From NCBI GenBank assembly GCA_014529385.2, contig CM043961.1:10962478-11026477 (forward strand): DNA of 64,000 bases. Direction: 5' to 3'. The notes beneath the pieces are model-generated. The model saw only the letters and a program-made list of their open reading frames with translations, made no database searches and was not told the DNA's origin. The stretch is from Adiantum capillus-veneris. Taxonomy: Eukaryota > Streptophyta > Polypodiopsida > Polypodiales > Pteridaceae. A program made the translations under genes and the position numbers. Positions 46,508 to 58,001 of the stretch are shown one piece after another. Within the stretch, counting starts at the first letter, position 1. Each line of letters begins with the position of its first letter.

Positions 46508-47625
46508 AGTGCATCTAAACTTTTCAATGTATCTATCACATCCAAACGGTACCTTTTGAGTGCTTTGAAGGTTTCAGTTGTGAAGTGATTTTTTCACACT
46601 TCTGTCGGAGGTTGAGTGTTATGTAGTACGTCGTAACAATCGACTTCTCAAGTTGTAGTTCACAAGCCTTCTTTGCAAATCCACTGTTGACTGGTTTTCT
46701 AGCCATGCTTGCTCAATATGCAATTATCCTGGAAAGCCTTCGAAACCTTCCCCTGCCTCACCTAGAGCACAGAGTTGTTGTCCCCTTTATATAAAGCTAT
46801 TAATGCATGGGTGTCCTCTTCAACCTACGAACTACCACCAAAGGTGGCTGAGTGGGACAGACCGGCTGACGGGACGGTCTGGACCTTTATGGCTTTGTAT
46901 CTACCTTATTTGTTCTTGCTGCCAAAGGAGGCGGGAGTCCCACTCGTAACAATTTTCAAAAACATGACAGGATAGGTAATAAATTTTGGCGAATACCACA
47001 AATCATGTATGCCTGAGTCCCCATGTTGTCTTGCTCTAGTTGTGATTTGTATGAAGTAAATTCCATAAAGTAATGGTCTGTCAACCGATTATTGTTGGGC
47101 ATTTTATGTTCCCCCCGCGACATCAATGCCCAAGGTTAGAAAAAAACAATGTTCAGAGAAAAAGAGAGAAATAACATTATGGAACATGTCAACACAGACG
47201 GCCAGACATTCCCAATTGACAGAAAATGTGCTGTCATTTACTATCACAGCAAGTATGTATTGTCTTGCAAGAACTTTCCTTATCTCATACATAATTCACA
47301 AAGCATCTTAAAGAAAAGAGTCACAAAGCAATTTACAGTTGTATACATGCTCCATCAAAACATTCTGGCCAGAAATAAAAGAATTTACCCACTGTAACCC
47401 AAAACCGCCAAGACCATGTTCTTGATCCATTATGAAGCTTTTTCTGCTCTTCCACATCCCTTTCCTTCAGAGAAAGCCACTGCAAAATGATGTTCTACTG
47501 CCTTTGAGACTTTTGTGCCCACATCCATCAACCAGCCGATAGCCGGCAGCATTGTCCCATTTATGACCGATCCTTGCGCCAAAAAGCACTACTCTGTGAT
47601 CCAATATGACACTTTGATGTTTGCA
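46508..47625. other. Intergenic; downstream flank of the lectin kinase
   Basis: No coding frame supported. The part next to 47626 is presumably the 3' untranslated region of the minus-strand kinase gene. Confidence 0.4.
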
Positions 47626-49743
47626 CTACCTACCATTTGGAGCCTCCTTCAAAGTCTCCACACTCAAGGACATGTTCTTCGAATGCCCCATGAGAAGGGA
47701 GCTGGAATCATCAGAATGAGAGCGCATTGACAAACTTGTGAAATCTTGGGAAGCAGAGGTCAACGCAAGCGAGGAAAAGAGAAAAGGCGACGATATGACT
47801 GTTGGCATGGGCGGAGGTGGAGCGTCCCCGCCCAACACCTGCACAACGCGCCGCATAGATGGTCGGCCTTCAGGGTCGGGATAGCAACACAATAGCCCCA
47901 ATTCCAATACCACTCTAACCATGTCAGACGTCTCTTGGCCTTCGCCAAGCAGAATCAGTTCTACAGCCTCTTGCAATGCCTTGTTCCTCTGCAGCTTCCA
48001 TAGCCACTCAATCATAGAGCAACCCTCTTCCTCGCTCGGATCACTCATCTTCTTACCCATTGCCACTTCCAAGGCCAAAGCACCGAAACTGAAAACGTCT
48101 GTTTTTTCTGTTGCTTTCCGAGTGAAGAAGGATTCAGGTGCCATGTAGCCCCATGTACCAGCTACATTGGTAGTGCCAGGGACTACATCATGTCCATACA
48201 GCCGAGCCAGACCAAAATCACCAAGGCGCGCATTCATCTGAGCATCTAGCATCACATTGCTCGCTTTGATGTCTCGGTGAACAATTTTCTGCTCGCACTC
48301 TTCGTGAAGGTAGAGAAGAGCAGCTGCAATTCCTTGAAGAATATGCAATCTTTGGTTCCAAGAGATCTTCTCTTGATGATTGAAAAGCACCTTGTCCAAG
48401 CTTCCGCGGGGCATCAACTCATAGACAAGAACAAATCCCTTCTCCTGGCACCATCCGAGTAAAGGAACAAGATTGCGGTGGCGTAGCCGCCCTATTGTAG
48501 TCACCTCGGACACAAACTCCTTGGCACCCTGCTTTGATTCTTTGGATATCCTCTTCACCGCAACGGCAACACCATTAGAAGGGAGCACACCCTGGAAGAC
48601 CTCACCAAAGCCCCCACTTCCCAGCCGATTCTTCTCATTAAACTTGTTGGTTGCTTTTGCGAGTTCACGGTAGCTAAATTCTTGGGGGAGCTGCTCTTGC
48701 AAAGACACTTGCCAATCTTTCTTGCTTAGATACCTGGCTTTGCGCCGTCTCCTCCTAAAATAAGCATACAGAAACACCAGAACTAGGATAAGCCCAAGAA
48801 CACTCAAAAGAAGCCCTACAATGATGGCTATCCTGCTTGTGCTGTTGCTCTCATTCCCTGACGACATAGAAATATTTGCAGCCAGAGCTCCATCGCTGCT
48901 AAAACTCCATGCATAAACATGATATAACACAGTTGGCAGGGGCCCCGTTGAAGCAGTGAAACCCACATACATCTTTTCATTGAACAAACTCGACAGATTT
49001 AGCGAGCTGTTTGACATCAGAGGATATGTGGGTTTCCCTCCCAACACTCTGCTTATGGAGACATTAAGCTGATTTGTAGTGGCGTCATAATCAATCCAAG
49101 CTTGGATGTATGCTCCTTTCATTTGAACTGCATACCCATCCTCTGCACTCTGTATGGTTGGCGAGCTGCTAATTCTGTAGGCTGCCGAAGTGACTGCCCA
49201 TGACACGATGTCGTTGACATCAATGCCGATGTGGTTCTCATCCTTATCTTGAAATTCAGGGTTTTTGTAAGTATCAAATTCAATGGCAAGAGTCTGGGTA
49301 GAGCTTCTACCATTGGTTTCGTTGCTGAAAATGCCCATAAAGCCTTGGCTAGAGTTTGGAACGCCGCCAAGGGTAGGCGCTATGACAAAGGAGATGCCAT
49401 CTGCGAGATCTGAGGTGCTGCTGGGCTGGATGTAGAAGATGAATTGAGTGCTGAAGGAAAGGGGGACCCGTGTTCCCGCCGCAAGAAGCTCGATGGGAGT
49501 GCTGTAGAGGCAGCGACCGCTGGCCTGTGTAGCACCAGTTTCTGTGAGTTGCAAGGTGCTGTCTTGGAAGGATGCACTCTGGAAGCAAATGATCTCTGCC
49601 CTTGCCTCATCGCTGTCGAACCCATTGTAGGCGAAGCTGGTGGCTGCGTCACAGTTGCAGAGAAAGGGAAGGAGGACATGGCAGAGGAGGGGAATGGAAG
49701 CACAGAGGACTGGGAGCGTTGCAAAAAATTTCGGACAGACCAT
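47626..49743 (-). CDS. L-type lectin receptor-like kinase (LecRK), intronless
   Basis: A 705-residue membrane receptor kinase, probably at the plasma membrane. The start at 49743 is chosen because a hydrophobic signal peptide (about residues 1-33, FFATLPVLCASIPLLCHVLL) follows at once. A further in-frame ATG at 49848 would add 35 residues, partly encoded by a CT microsatellite (SLSLSLS). Residues about 36-283 form a legume-lectin-like ectodomain (ADGISFVIAP, LAIEFDTYKN, HIGIDVND). One transmembrane helix spans about 305-328, followed by RRRRRK. The kinase has GSGGFGEV (375-382), Lys397, Glu413, HRDIKASN (Asp491, Asn496), DFG (Asp509), APE (Glu537) and the late Arg627, so catalysis looks intact. 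Length and order fit the family. The ligand cannot be inferred; family members sense extracellular nucleotides, cell-wall or microbial cues. The frame is uninterrupted, unlike its surroundings. Confidence 0.96.
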   Translation of the reverse strand: MVCPKFFATLPVLCASIPLLCHVLLPFLCNCDAATSFAYNGFDSDEARAEIICFQSASFQDSTLQLTETGATQASGRCLYSTPIELLAAGTRVPLSFSTQFIFYIQPSSTSDLADGISFVIAPTLGGVPNSSQGFMGIFSNETNGRSSTQTLAIEFDTYKNPEFQDKDENHIGIDVNDIVSWAVTSAAYRISSSPTIQSAEDGYAVQMKGAYIQAWIDYDATTNQLNVSISRVLGGKPTYPLMSNSSLNLSSLFNEKMYVGFTASTGPLPTVLYHVYAWSFSSDGALAANISMSSGNESNSTSRIAIIVGLLLSVLGLILVLVFLYAYFRRRRRKARYLSKKDWQVSLQEQLPQEFSYRELAKATNKFNEKNRLGSGGFGEVFQGVLPSNGVAVAVKRISKESKQGAKEFVSEVTTIGRLRHRNLVPLLGWCQEKGFVLVYELMPRGSLDKVLFNHQEKISWNQRLHILQGIAAALLYLHEECEQKIVHRDIKASNVMLDAQMNARLGDFGLARLYGHDVVPGTTNVAGTWGYMAPESFFTRKATEKTDVFSFGALALEVAMGKKMSDPSEEEGCSMIEWLWKLQRNKALQEAVELILLGEGQETSDMVRVVLELGLLCCYPDPEGRPSMRRVVQVLGGDAPPPPMPTVISSPFLFSSLALTSASQDFTSLSMRSHSDDSSSLLMGHSKNMSLSVETLKEAPNGR

Positions 49744-49949
49744 GTTACAGATGCAGACCTGATGATGATGTCTGTGAGAGAGAGAGAGAGAGAGAGAGTC
49801 TCTGTCTGCGCTTCTGGCAAAAGACCAGGTCGCCACGCATTTATCCACGCCGCCGTTAGGACAAGCCCCGTGTGCACCCTCCCGCCTTCTTCCTCAGTGC
49901 TCACCTAGCTCCATTCACACTGGTAGAGCGTAGACTGTTAGACTAGTAG
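49744..49949 (-). promoter_or_regulatory. Leader and proximal promoter of the lectin kinase with a CT microsatellite
   Basis: On the gene strand a (CT)n tract (49775-49798) lies about 30 bases upstream of the chosen ATG. Pyrimidine tracts at this place are typical of plant 5' leaders. No TATA box is obvious. The ACCGG-rich repeat begins about 205 bases upstream of the ATG. Confidence 0.45.
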
Positions 49950-50163
49950 GCGCCCTAGAAAGATACATTTTCCCTAACCGGGGAAAATAAGGGCAAACTT
50001 GAAATTCTCCCGGGTTTTAGGTCAATTGCCGGTATGTACACTAAAACTTCTGCAAATTTCCCAGTTTTCTTAGAGGCAAGCTCAAAATCTAGCTAGGCTT
50101 TTACTATTTCAGCCGGTTAAAATGCAGTTGACCCCGGTTCTTTCCTAACACTGGCTCACTCAG
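49950..50163 (-). repeat. ACCGG-rich dispersed repeat, copy 2, in the kinase promoter
   Basis: The inverse-orientation partner of the copy at 17871. It lies 0.2-0.4 kb upstream of the kinase ATG and could carry promoter elements. Divergence from copy 1 is moderate: landmarks are kept but many single changes are present. Confidence 0.75.
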
Positions 50164-50164
50164 C

Positions 50165-50233
50165 ACAGGGTCATAGAGAAAGGAACTAAGGCGTAGGTGA
50201 AAAGAGCTAAACTCGGCCGTTCGTTTTTTTTAA
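50165..50233 (+). repeat. Left half of a local direct repeat flanking the MITE
   Basis: Shares CATAGAGAA, GGCGTAGGTGAAAAG and the T-rich end with 56208-56275. A second shared block at 56140-56200 and 56275-56330 (ACATGCGTTCT(T/C)TGCAAGGTTTGG) shows an older tandem duplication of about 137 bp. Confidence 0.7.
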
Positions 50234-50689
50234 AGGAAAATTACCAAAATACCGCTCTAATTTGTGAAAATTCCCAAAATACCCTTCAAATTTCAACCCC
50301 TCATATTTTGTCAAAAATGCCCTGCAAATTTTTCAAAATTCTCGAAATACCTTTTGTTGTGAGAGTAAATTTATCTAAAAATAAAAAAAATGTAGCTTTT
50401 CATAAGAAGACTGATTGTCTATGAATACAAGATACTAAAACTAGAATTTGAGTTGGTTATGTAGGCTTTGGAGATTAATTGCTTATGTTGGGGTATAAAG
50501 CCCAATGTGGTCGCCCAGATAAGTGGGCGGGCCGCCAGGTATGTACACATATTCTTTTGTAAAAACCTAATAAGAACTCACTATGCTCTACACATAACAA
50601 CAGAGCGAGTTCACCATATTGTTGTGCTCTTCTTCTTGCACTCTCTCGCGTCGCACTTCCACTCTTACTCCTTCAACTGGTATCAGAGC

Positions 50690-51731
50690 TCAGATTGAGG
50701 CTCGGGGCAACATTGCAGGAAGCTAGAGTCACCTACTCAGATTGGAGTGAGATTCGACAGGCGAAGACACTTGGAATTTCATTCTTAGGTCATCTCGGCC
50801 ACCGTTCGGCTTCGACAAAGTTCTGCGCAGGCCATTTTCGACTACGTGGTCTCGGCGAGTGCAAATCCGACTCTGCAAATTTGGGGTTTCGGCTTACGAC
50901 TGCAGGTGCTGAGGATATCGGCACTCCCAGAGTGCTGATTTGTGGCTGTCTACACATCGAAGGACAGCTCACAGTTCTTGGAGGCGTGTCACATACGACA
51001 CGGGCGCATCTACACACAGACTGTAGACGACATCCACTAGTTCATCAGGTAGCTTGTGTTTGCTGCTTGATATTCCAGATTTCATCCCGACATTGCAGGT
51101 ACTTCCACATGGGATGTATTGTCAGAGATGATGTATGTCTGTTGAGGGTTTGCTGGCTGTGAGTCACGCAACAAACAACCGCCGCAGCGGTTACAGCATA
51201 CAGTGGGAAATTTGTGGATGTATGACTTTGTGGGAAGTCTATGTACTGTCAGATTTACTGCAGCCTTTGTTGAGGGTCGAGTGAGGTTTTATTGAGCTGG
51301 GGGATTCTCGAATGTTGAGATCCTTTCGGTGATACAGGTCTTGGAGCGATCCCTCGAGCACCCTTAGATAGGCAGCTAGGATATATTGACTATGAGTTAG
51401 ACAGTTGGGATTGCATCTTTTCTTTACTGCCGTTGAGGCATTGTCGCAGTCTATGCTTACAGGACAGTGACAGGACAGTGAGAGACAATAAAGGTGCAGG
51501 CCAGGTTTACCCACAGCTTACAGTGTTAGAGAGACAGTGGTTTTTTGAGCTGTTTTTGGTCTGTCTTTGAGTACACCATAGCCATTTTACAATGGAGACT
51601 CTGCCGAAATTTCTGCAGAATCTGAAGCTTTCTTGGTTCATTTGACAGGTTGATATTGGTTCAGAGGTCAGTTTACAGGGGAAACTCTGCCGAATTTTTC
51701 CCATGAAAGTAAACTATTGTGAAGCGTACCT
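50690..51731 (+). other. Leader of the copia element
   Basis: About 1 kb between primer site and gag. An open frame of 155 codons exists but shows no domain. Such leaders carry packaging and translation signals, and none can be read directly here. Confidence 0.5.
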
Positions 51732-52337
51732 ATGGCTGGATCATAGGACACTGCTCTTTACAATATCAAGAAGCTGGATGGAACCAATTTCCCATTGTGG
51801 AAGAAGCAGATTTGGCACGTGTTGGTACAAAAGAAGCTGATAAAACCTATAAAGCTCAAGGGGATAAAACCAGAAGATATGGACGAAGATGAATGGAGCG
51901 AAATGGATGAATTGGCACTTTCTACCATTATGCTGACTTTGGCAGAAAGCGTTTACTTCAATGTAGCAGACGAGATGTCGGCTTATGAAGCATGGACAAA
52001 GCTGAGTGATCTTTATGAGAAGCAGAGTGCAGCTTCACAGGTATACTGGCTTAAGAAGCTTGTTGACTTGAAGATGAAAGAAGGGACACCTATGTCCAAT
52101 CATTTGAATGAATTCAACACCATCTACAATCAGTTGTCAGCTCAAGGTGTCAAGTTTGATGAACCTGTTAGAGCTATGTTCCTGTTGATCACATTGCTGG
52201 AAAGTTGGGACACTTTTCGCACAGCTTTGAGTAATTCTGCACCTCTAGATGGTTTGACCATAGCAGGTGTAGAAGGCAGTTTGCTTATGAAGAAACCAAC
52301 AGAAAGACAATGGACAAAGGCAAAGGAACAACCTTAG
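51732..52337 (+). pseudogene. gag of the copia element
   Basis: MAGS is followed by a TAG at 51744-51746, then the frame continues as a typical copia gag (KLDGTNFPLWKKQIWHVL, AYEAWTKLSDLYEKQS, HLNEFNTIYNQL). Its end overlaps the next frame at 52310, where the zinc knuckle continues. The proteins are therefore split by a frameshift near 52300. The early stop fits CAG to TAG. Confidence 0.88.
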
Positions 52338-54082
52338 TTGTCAGGGGAAGGACCAAAGAGAAGTACAAAGGTGGAAAGAGGAATCAGTCTCGTAGCAAGT
52401 CCCGCAGTGCTAAAGGCAAGAGTGACATAGAATGCTCTCATTGTGGCAAGAAGGGTCACATGAAAAGAGACTGCAGAGAATGGAAAGCAGAAAAAGGCAA
52501 AGAGAAAGCTGAAGACGATGGTGAGAAGAACAAGTCCTCAGTGAAGATTCAAGAAATAAATGTGACAAACACTGTTGCAGAGGATGATAGTCTAGTGTCA
52601 GGAGACATCTACTTCTTGAAGAATACAATGGACTCAGCTCTTCTTACAGCATCTGATGGACATGCACTGAGTGACTGGATTATAGACTCAGGGGCATCAC
52701 TTCATGTGTTTCCAAACAAGGAGTGGTTTACCTCTTATGTGACCACTAAAGATCATGTTCGGCTAGGCAATGGGCAAACATGTGAGATCTTAGGTGCTGG
52801 AGATGTTCAATTGAAGTTTGAGAATGGCTCTTCTTTCACGCTGAAGAATGTGAGACATGTTCCCGCAATTACAAAGAGCTTGATCAGCACAGGTTTACTT
52901 GATGATGGTGGCTACGTCACCACTTTTGGACAGAACATGTGGAAGATATCCAAGGGTTCTATGACAGTAGCACATGGAGTAAAGTCTAGAGGACTTTATA
53001 TGATTTATGTATCAAATGTCTCTAAAAATATAATCAATGTAACCGAGCAGCCGAACGTTTCTTTGTGGCATAGCTGGTTAGGACATATGTCCAAGAAGGG
53101 AATGGAAATCTTGTCTCGTTCTGGTTATTTGCCTGGCTTTTCATTTAATGATTTTGAATTCTGTGAACATTGTCTGTATGGTAAGCAAACACAGCAGCCA
53201 CATAAGCATAGAAGAAGTAGAAGAGATACACAGTTGGCACTTGTTCATAGTGATTTGTGTGGACCTATGCCTAACCTATCTCTAGGGGGATCTTTTTACT
53301 TTGTGACATTTATAGATGATTACTTGAGGAAAGTATGGGTTTACTTTCTCAAGCACAAGGATGAAGCGTTTAGTGTTTTCAAAACGTTTGTGACACTTGT
53401 GGAGAATCAGAGTGGCAAGAAGCTTAAATTCTTACGCACTGACAATGGTGGAGAGTATGTTTCAAAGGCCTTTCAGGACTTTTGTGAGTCAAAAGGTATA
53501 AAATGTAAACTTACTGCTCCTTACAATCCTCCTCAAAATGGTTTTGCTGAGAGGATGAATAGGACCATACAAGAGAAGGTCAGAAGTATGTTTTCTAATG
53601 CACAGCTTCCAAATGGGTTTTGGGCTGAAGCTGTATCAACAGCTGTTCATTTGATAAATAGATATCCTAGCAAGGTTTTGCAGAAGGATTCAGTGGCAGA
53701 GATGGTATGGTCAGGCAAGGTGCCCTCATTCAAGCATCTCAGAGTCTTTGGCTGTGAGGCATATACTCACGTTCCAAAGGAATTTAGGAACAAACTTGAG
53801 TCAAAGAGTAAAAAGTGCATCTTTCTAGGCTATGGTAATTCTGGTGAGATGGGGTACAGACTTTGGGATCCCGAATCCAGAAAGGTTATCCGCAGCAATG
53901 ATGTTCACTTTAATGAAGCCAAATATCATTCTAAACCACAGAGGGTTGAGGAGATTAGAAGAGTTGTCTTCCAAGAAGATGGACCTGCACGTGCAAGACA
54001 AAATGTCAGGGCTCAAGAGGGCAAGGACAGGATAGAGTGGAACCACAGGTTATGGCTGAGCCTGAGCCACCTATTTTGGTAA
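52310..54082 (+). pseudogene. copia pol part 1: zinc knuckle, protease, integrase
   Basis: The order is a CCHC knuckle (CSHCGKKGHMKRDC), protease (IIDSGASLHVF with the catalytic Asp), GAG-pre-integrase (LWHSWLGHMSKKG, then CEHCLYGK), and the integrase core with D-D-E (HSDLCGPM, RTDNGGEY, NGFAERMNRT). The frame of 590 codons is lost near 54010-54082, before RT. The enzyme core looks well conserved. Confidence 0.93.
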
Positions 54083-54094
54083 ATCTTGACGTAT

Positions 54095-55264
54095 CACGCG
54101 ACCTTCTGATCGGTTTGTTCCATCTATGAACTATGTCATGTTGATTGATTGCAATGAGCCTTCATGTTACAAGGAAGCAGTGCAAATGAAGGACTCCGGG
54201 AATTGGCGATTGGCCATGCAGTCAGAGATGACAGCTCTGCATCAAAACTAGACATGGAAGCTAGTTAAATTACCACAAGGAAAAAAGGCTCTACCTTGTA
54301 AATGGGTTTACAGGTATAAGATCACCGCTCATGATAGTCAACCAAAGTACAAAGCAAGGCTTGTTGCCAAGGGCTTTAAGCAAGAACAAGGCATTGACTT
54401 TGGTGAAGTCTTCTCTCCGGTGGTCAAGATGACTACATTGAGATGCTTTCTTGCATTGGTTGCCATATTAGATTTGGTGTTGCACCAAATGGATGTCAAG
54501 ACAGCGTTCTTACATGGTGATTTAGATGTGGAAATTTACATGCAGCAGCCAAAAGGGTTTGTTGAGAAAGGCAAGGAAGATTTGGTATGCCAGTTGTTAA
54601 AGAGTCTTTATGGCGTAAACAATCACCGAGGGCATGGTACCATAAGTTCCACAAGTTTATGCTTTCTCAAGGCTACAAACGTAGTGAGTTCGATCATTGT
54701 CTATATACAAAGAAGGCTAAGGATGGCAGTTGGCTAATCCTTATTTTGTATGTGGATGACATGTTGATTGTTGGCAAGCACTTGGAAGAGATTTCAGCTT
54801 TGAAGTCAAAGATGGCAAAATCGTTTGACATGAAAGACATGGGTGAGGCAAGTCATATACTTGGTATGCGCATTGAGAGAGACAGATCAAAGAAGTTGAT
54901 TTGGTTATCTCAAACAGAGTATATTAACAAGGTTTTGCAACGTTTCAATATGGAGAAGGGAAAGGCATTGAGTGTTCCATTGCCACCATATGTGAAACTT
55001 AGCAAACAAGATTGTCCTGTGTCTGAGGAAGAACACGCTGAAATGGATAAGATTCCATATGCATCTGCAGTGGGTAGTTTGATGTATGCAATGATTGCTA
55101 CTGGCCCAGACATTGCATTTGCAGTGGGAGTAGTAAGTCGATACATGGAGGCAGTGAAAGGAATATTGAGATACCTGAAAGCTACAAAGAGTATGTGTAT
55201 ATGCTATGGGAGTCAGGAGCTAAGTGTAAGGGTTTTACAGACTCAGATTATGCAGGTGACTTAG
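54095..55264 (+). pseudogene. copia pol part 2: reverse transcriptase
   Basis: RT landmarks are KYKARLVAKGFKQ, VFSPVVKMTT, QMDVKTAFLHGDL, SLYG and the active site YVDDM at about 54748-54762, then GSLMYAM. A TAG at 54249-54251 (before TWKL) and a frameshift near 54605 break it. The frame shifts again near 55225, before RNase H. Confidence 0.9.
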
Positions 55265-55683
55265 ACAACTGAAGGTCTACGTCAGGGTATGTCTTTACAT
55301 TGGCTGGTGGAGCAGTATCATGGCGTTCTAGATTACAAGATTGTGTTACTCAATCTACTACAAAGGCTGAATATGTTGCAGCATCAGAGGCACGCAAAGA
55401 ATCAATTTGGCTTAATCTACTAGTAACAGATTTGGGAATCAAAGAAGAGATGCCTGTGTTATATTGTGATAGTCAGAGTGCTATACAATTGGCTCGCAAT
55501 CCAGTTTATCACTCAAAGACAAAGCATGTGGATGTGAAGTATCATTTCAGTAGGGAAATGCTCAAGGATAAGCAAATTCAGCTTGTCAAAGTTCACACCA
55601 CAGAAAATCCTGCTGATCTACTTACAAAAGGACTTCCCTCAGAGAGCTTTGCGCATTTTCGCAAGCAGTTAGGTGTAGGGTAG
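55226..55683 (+). pseudogene. copia pol part 3: RNase H
   Basis: Begins TDSDYAGD, has a TGA at 55270-55272 just before RSTSGYVFTL, then runs without a break to the natural stop at 55681 (TKAEYVAASEA, YCDSQSAIQLA, KTKHVDVKYHF, LLTKGLP). RNase H removes the RNA strand during reverse transcription. Confidence 0.92.
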
Positions 55684-56141
55684 TACATCACTTCTCTACA
55701 TCTCTTGTATATTAGCTTGTATAGTAGCTTCTCTCACACTTAAAGTACCACATTGGACTTTAAGTGGGAGGTTGTTGGGGTATAAAGCCCAATGTGGTTG
55801 CCGCCATATATTCTTTTGTAAAAACCTAATAAGAACTCACTATGCTCTACACATTACAACAGAGCGAGTTCACCATATCGTCATGCTCTTCTTCTCGCAC
55901 TCTCTCTCGCGTTGCACTTCCGCTCGTACTCCTTCAACTTCATTATTTTTAGACATAACTGTCTTTTTTAGGGAGGTAATTTATGACAAATTACATGCTA
56001 AGCACTAAAAAAATGGATATACATTGTCAAAAAACAATAAAGATTAGGAAATTGTGAACAATCCAGCTAAAATAGATAAAGTGTATTTTGGGAATTTCCA
56101 CAAATTAGAGGGGTATTTTGGTAATTTTCCCTTTTTTTTAA

Positions 56142-57936
56142 TGTTTCGAAATTAGGCAAGAGTCACATGCGTTCTTTGCAAGGTTTGGAGACGTGCCCTC
56201 ATCTACATAGAGCACGGGATCATAGAGAAGGGATCGAGGGCGTAGGTGAAAAGTGTAGAATCCGACTGTCCATTTTTTAATGTTTTGAGGCGAAAGTGAC
56301 ATGCGTTCTCTGCAAGGTTTGGGGACGCTCAAACTAGTCTTGCTTGGTGGGCCTTTGCCGTACATAATCTAATAGATATTGGAGCGTAGCTGGTTACTTG
56401 GTTAGTTGGTTGTGATTGTTGTCGCTTTGGGTTTTGTTGTGGTGACATGAGAAAATGAGTAGAAGCAATTGATAGGCACCAATAATAGCTCAGCTTGGGA
56501 CACTTGATTGACATTGCAAAGAAGCAAGATGTGTCCCATAGTGCTCCATATACGACAAAAGGGCTACTAAAAAGGGCAATTGAATCGAGCTGAAGGTTTG
56601 CAACTTAACCTACTATGGTAGTTTTTTATAGGTTGCACCATTCAACCTAGTAATATTGACCATTTAGTTTCTAAACCGTGGAGCCATCTTTAAGACGCCC
56701 ATCTTATTCTCAATCAAGCGTAGTTAATTTTCCTTTATTTCAATATATAGGTTGAATTGCCAAATTGTGAGAAAAGAAATGCCTGTCTATTTGTTATATA
56801 GATACAATGATCAAAATTGAGCATGCACTGATGAGGAAAACATGTGGCTAAACTAACCTTAAGGAAGCTTTGAAAAGGAAGCTTTCAAAAACTCAAAAAT
56901 ACAGAAAGCATAACCAGACTATAAAAGTTGAACTACACTACCGATCTGATAATTGTGTACGAATATTGTCATCCAATTGTGCAAGATGGAGGACAATGCT
57001 TGAGTCAAGCTACAAAAAAGCAATGTGACTAGTTAAACATATCGTCTTGCAATGAAACATCATAAACTGAAACTACAAAGTATACAATGCACGTCATGCA
57101 GAGGTGCCATACAACAGTATGGTGGAGAGCTGGCACTGTGGTCTCTCCAAAAATTATAAGAATCGGAAGCCGTGCCCTGCCCCGTAGTGTTTATGTGTTG
57201 CGCGAAGCAAACGTATAGTCATGGGGTGTTGGATACAAATGACAAACCTTGTAGTGTTGTAGAGCCGGAGGCACGCTTGTGCAATTGAAACATCTAATGG
57301 TGTGAACATATGTCCTCCCTGCCATACACAAAACATGCATTAAACATATGTCCTCCGTGCTAGACACAAAACATGCATTACGACAAATACAAGAGATGTG
57401 GCACATTGATTAAGCTTATAGAGAAGTAGATCTAATTTTATATTATATGTCGAAGGTTCGCTACATAAAGAGTTATGGGTGGTTTTTGATAGATTTTCCC
57501 TTGTAAAAATTTCACTATCTCTCTCTGCTTGATCGTCAACTCTTTTGCCTACATTATACTTTAGCCATTTTCCTATTTGCAATGGGTCCTCTTCTTGTAG
57601 ACCAAGCAGGGCTTCTCCTCATTTATGCAACTCCTCGGCCACGCAGTAGCATGCTATCATGTATAGGGTCTATCCTCAAGAAGCTAAACATGAGCACAGA
57701 GACATAGAGACACACACACATACATCCAAAAACATTGAGAGAGCAAGGCACACATGAGAGGCAAGGCTGTAAACGAGGACTTGCGATATTCTCTCTCCAC
57801 GTGTAGTCGCCATAGCCAAATTTTGAATTATATAATCAGAGGCGCGTTAGCATGGCGATGACAATTTTTGATCCAACGACGTGGTGCCCTTTCATCACCT
57901 GCGTCCCCGCTCTGCTGATCGACAAGAACAGCCCTC

Positions 57937-57940
<4 letters not shown>
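56142..57940. other. Gene-free interval with two local tandem repeats
   Basis: Holds the ~137-bp duplication (56140-56330) and a ~41-bp tandem repeat at about 57306-57385 (ACATATGTCCTCC...ACACAAAACATGCATTA, twice). No supported coding frame. Open frames over the CT tract are simple RE or LS repeats. Confidence 0.5.

Positions 57941-57998
<58 letters not shown>
57941..57998. repeat. (CT)n microsatellite
   Basis: About 58 bases of CT with a TAT break at the left edge. Confidence 0.97.

Positions 57999-58001
<3 letters not shown>

Larger units (their letters stand above)
50486..55938 (+). mobile_element. Ty1/copia element (5.45 kb) with short LTRs
   Basis: The 5' LTR is 50486-50677 and the 3' LTR is 55773-55938. 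Both begin TGTTGGGGTATAAAGCCC and end CTTCAAC. The 5' LTR has about 30 bp that the 3' LTR lacks. The primer site TGGTATCAGAGC is at 50678, and AAGTGGGAGG before 55773 is the polypurine tract. Integrase precedes RT, which defines copia. No clean target duplication was found. Gag and pol carry stops and frameshifts, so this copy is defective. Confidence 0.95.
50234..56131 (+). mobile_element. MITE with ~48-bp terminal inverted repeats, split by a copia element
   Basis: MITE sequence occupies 50234-50485 and about 55939-56131. The ends, GGAAAATTACCAAAATACC and its complement GGTATTTTGGTAATTTTCC, are inverted repeats extending about 48 bp. T8AA occurs on both sides (50224-50233 and 56132-56141), giving a 9-10 bp duplication of the Mutator type, though an A/T-rich duplication is weak evidence. 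A second copy lies at 61508. No transposase is encoded. Confidence 0.8.

Noticed and set aside
50695-51162. 155-codon frame in the copia leader as a gene
   Set aside because: It lies between primer site and gag, has no recognisable domain, and is typical of a long leader.
50481-55943. Target duplication of the copia element
   Set aside because: GCTTA on the left and TTCAT on the right do not match, and shifting the ends by a few bases gives no convincing 5-bp repeat.
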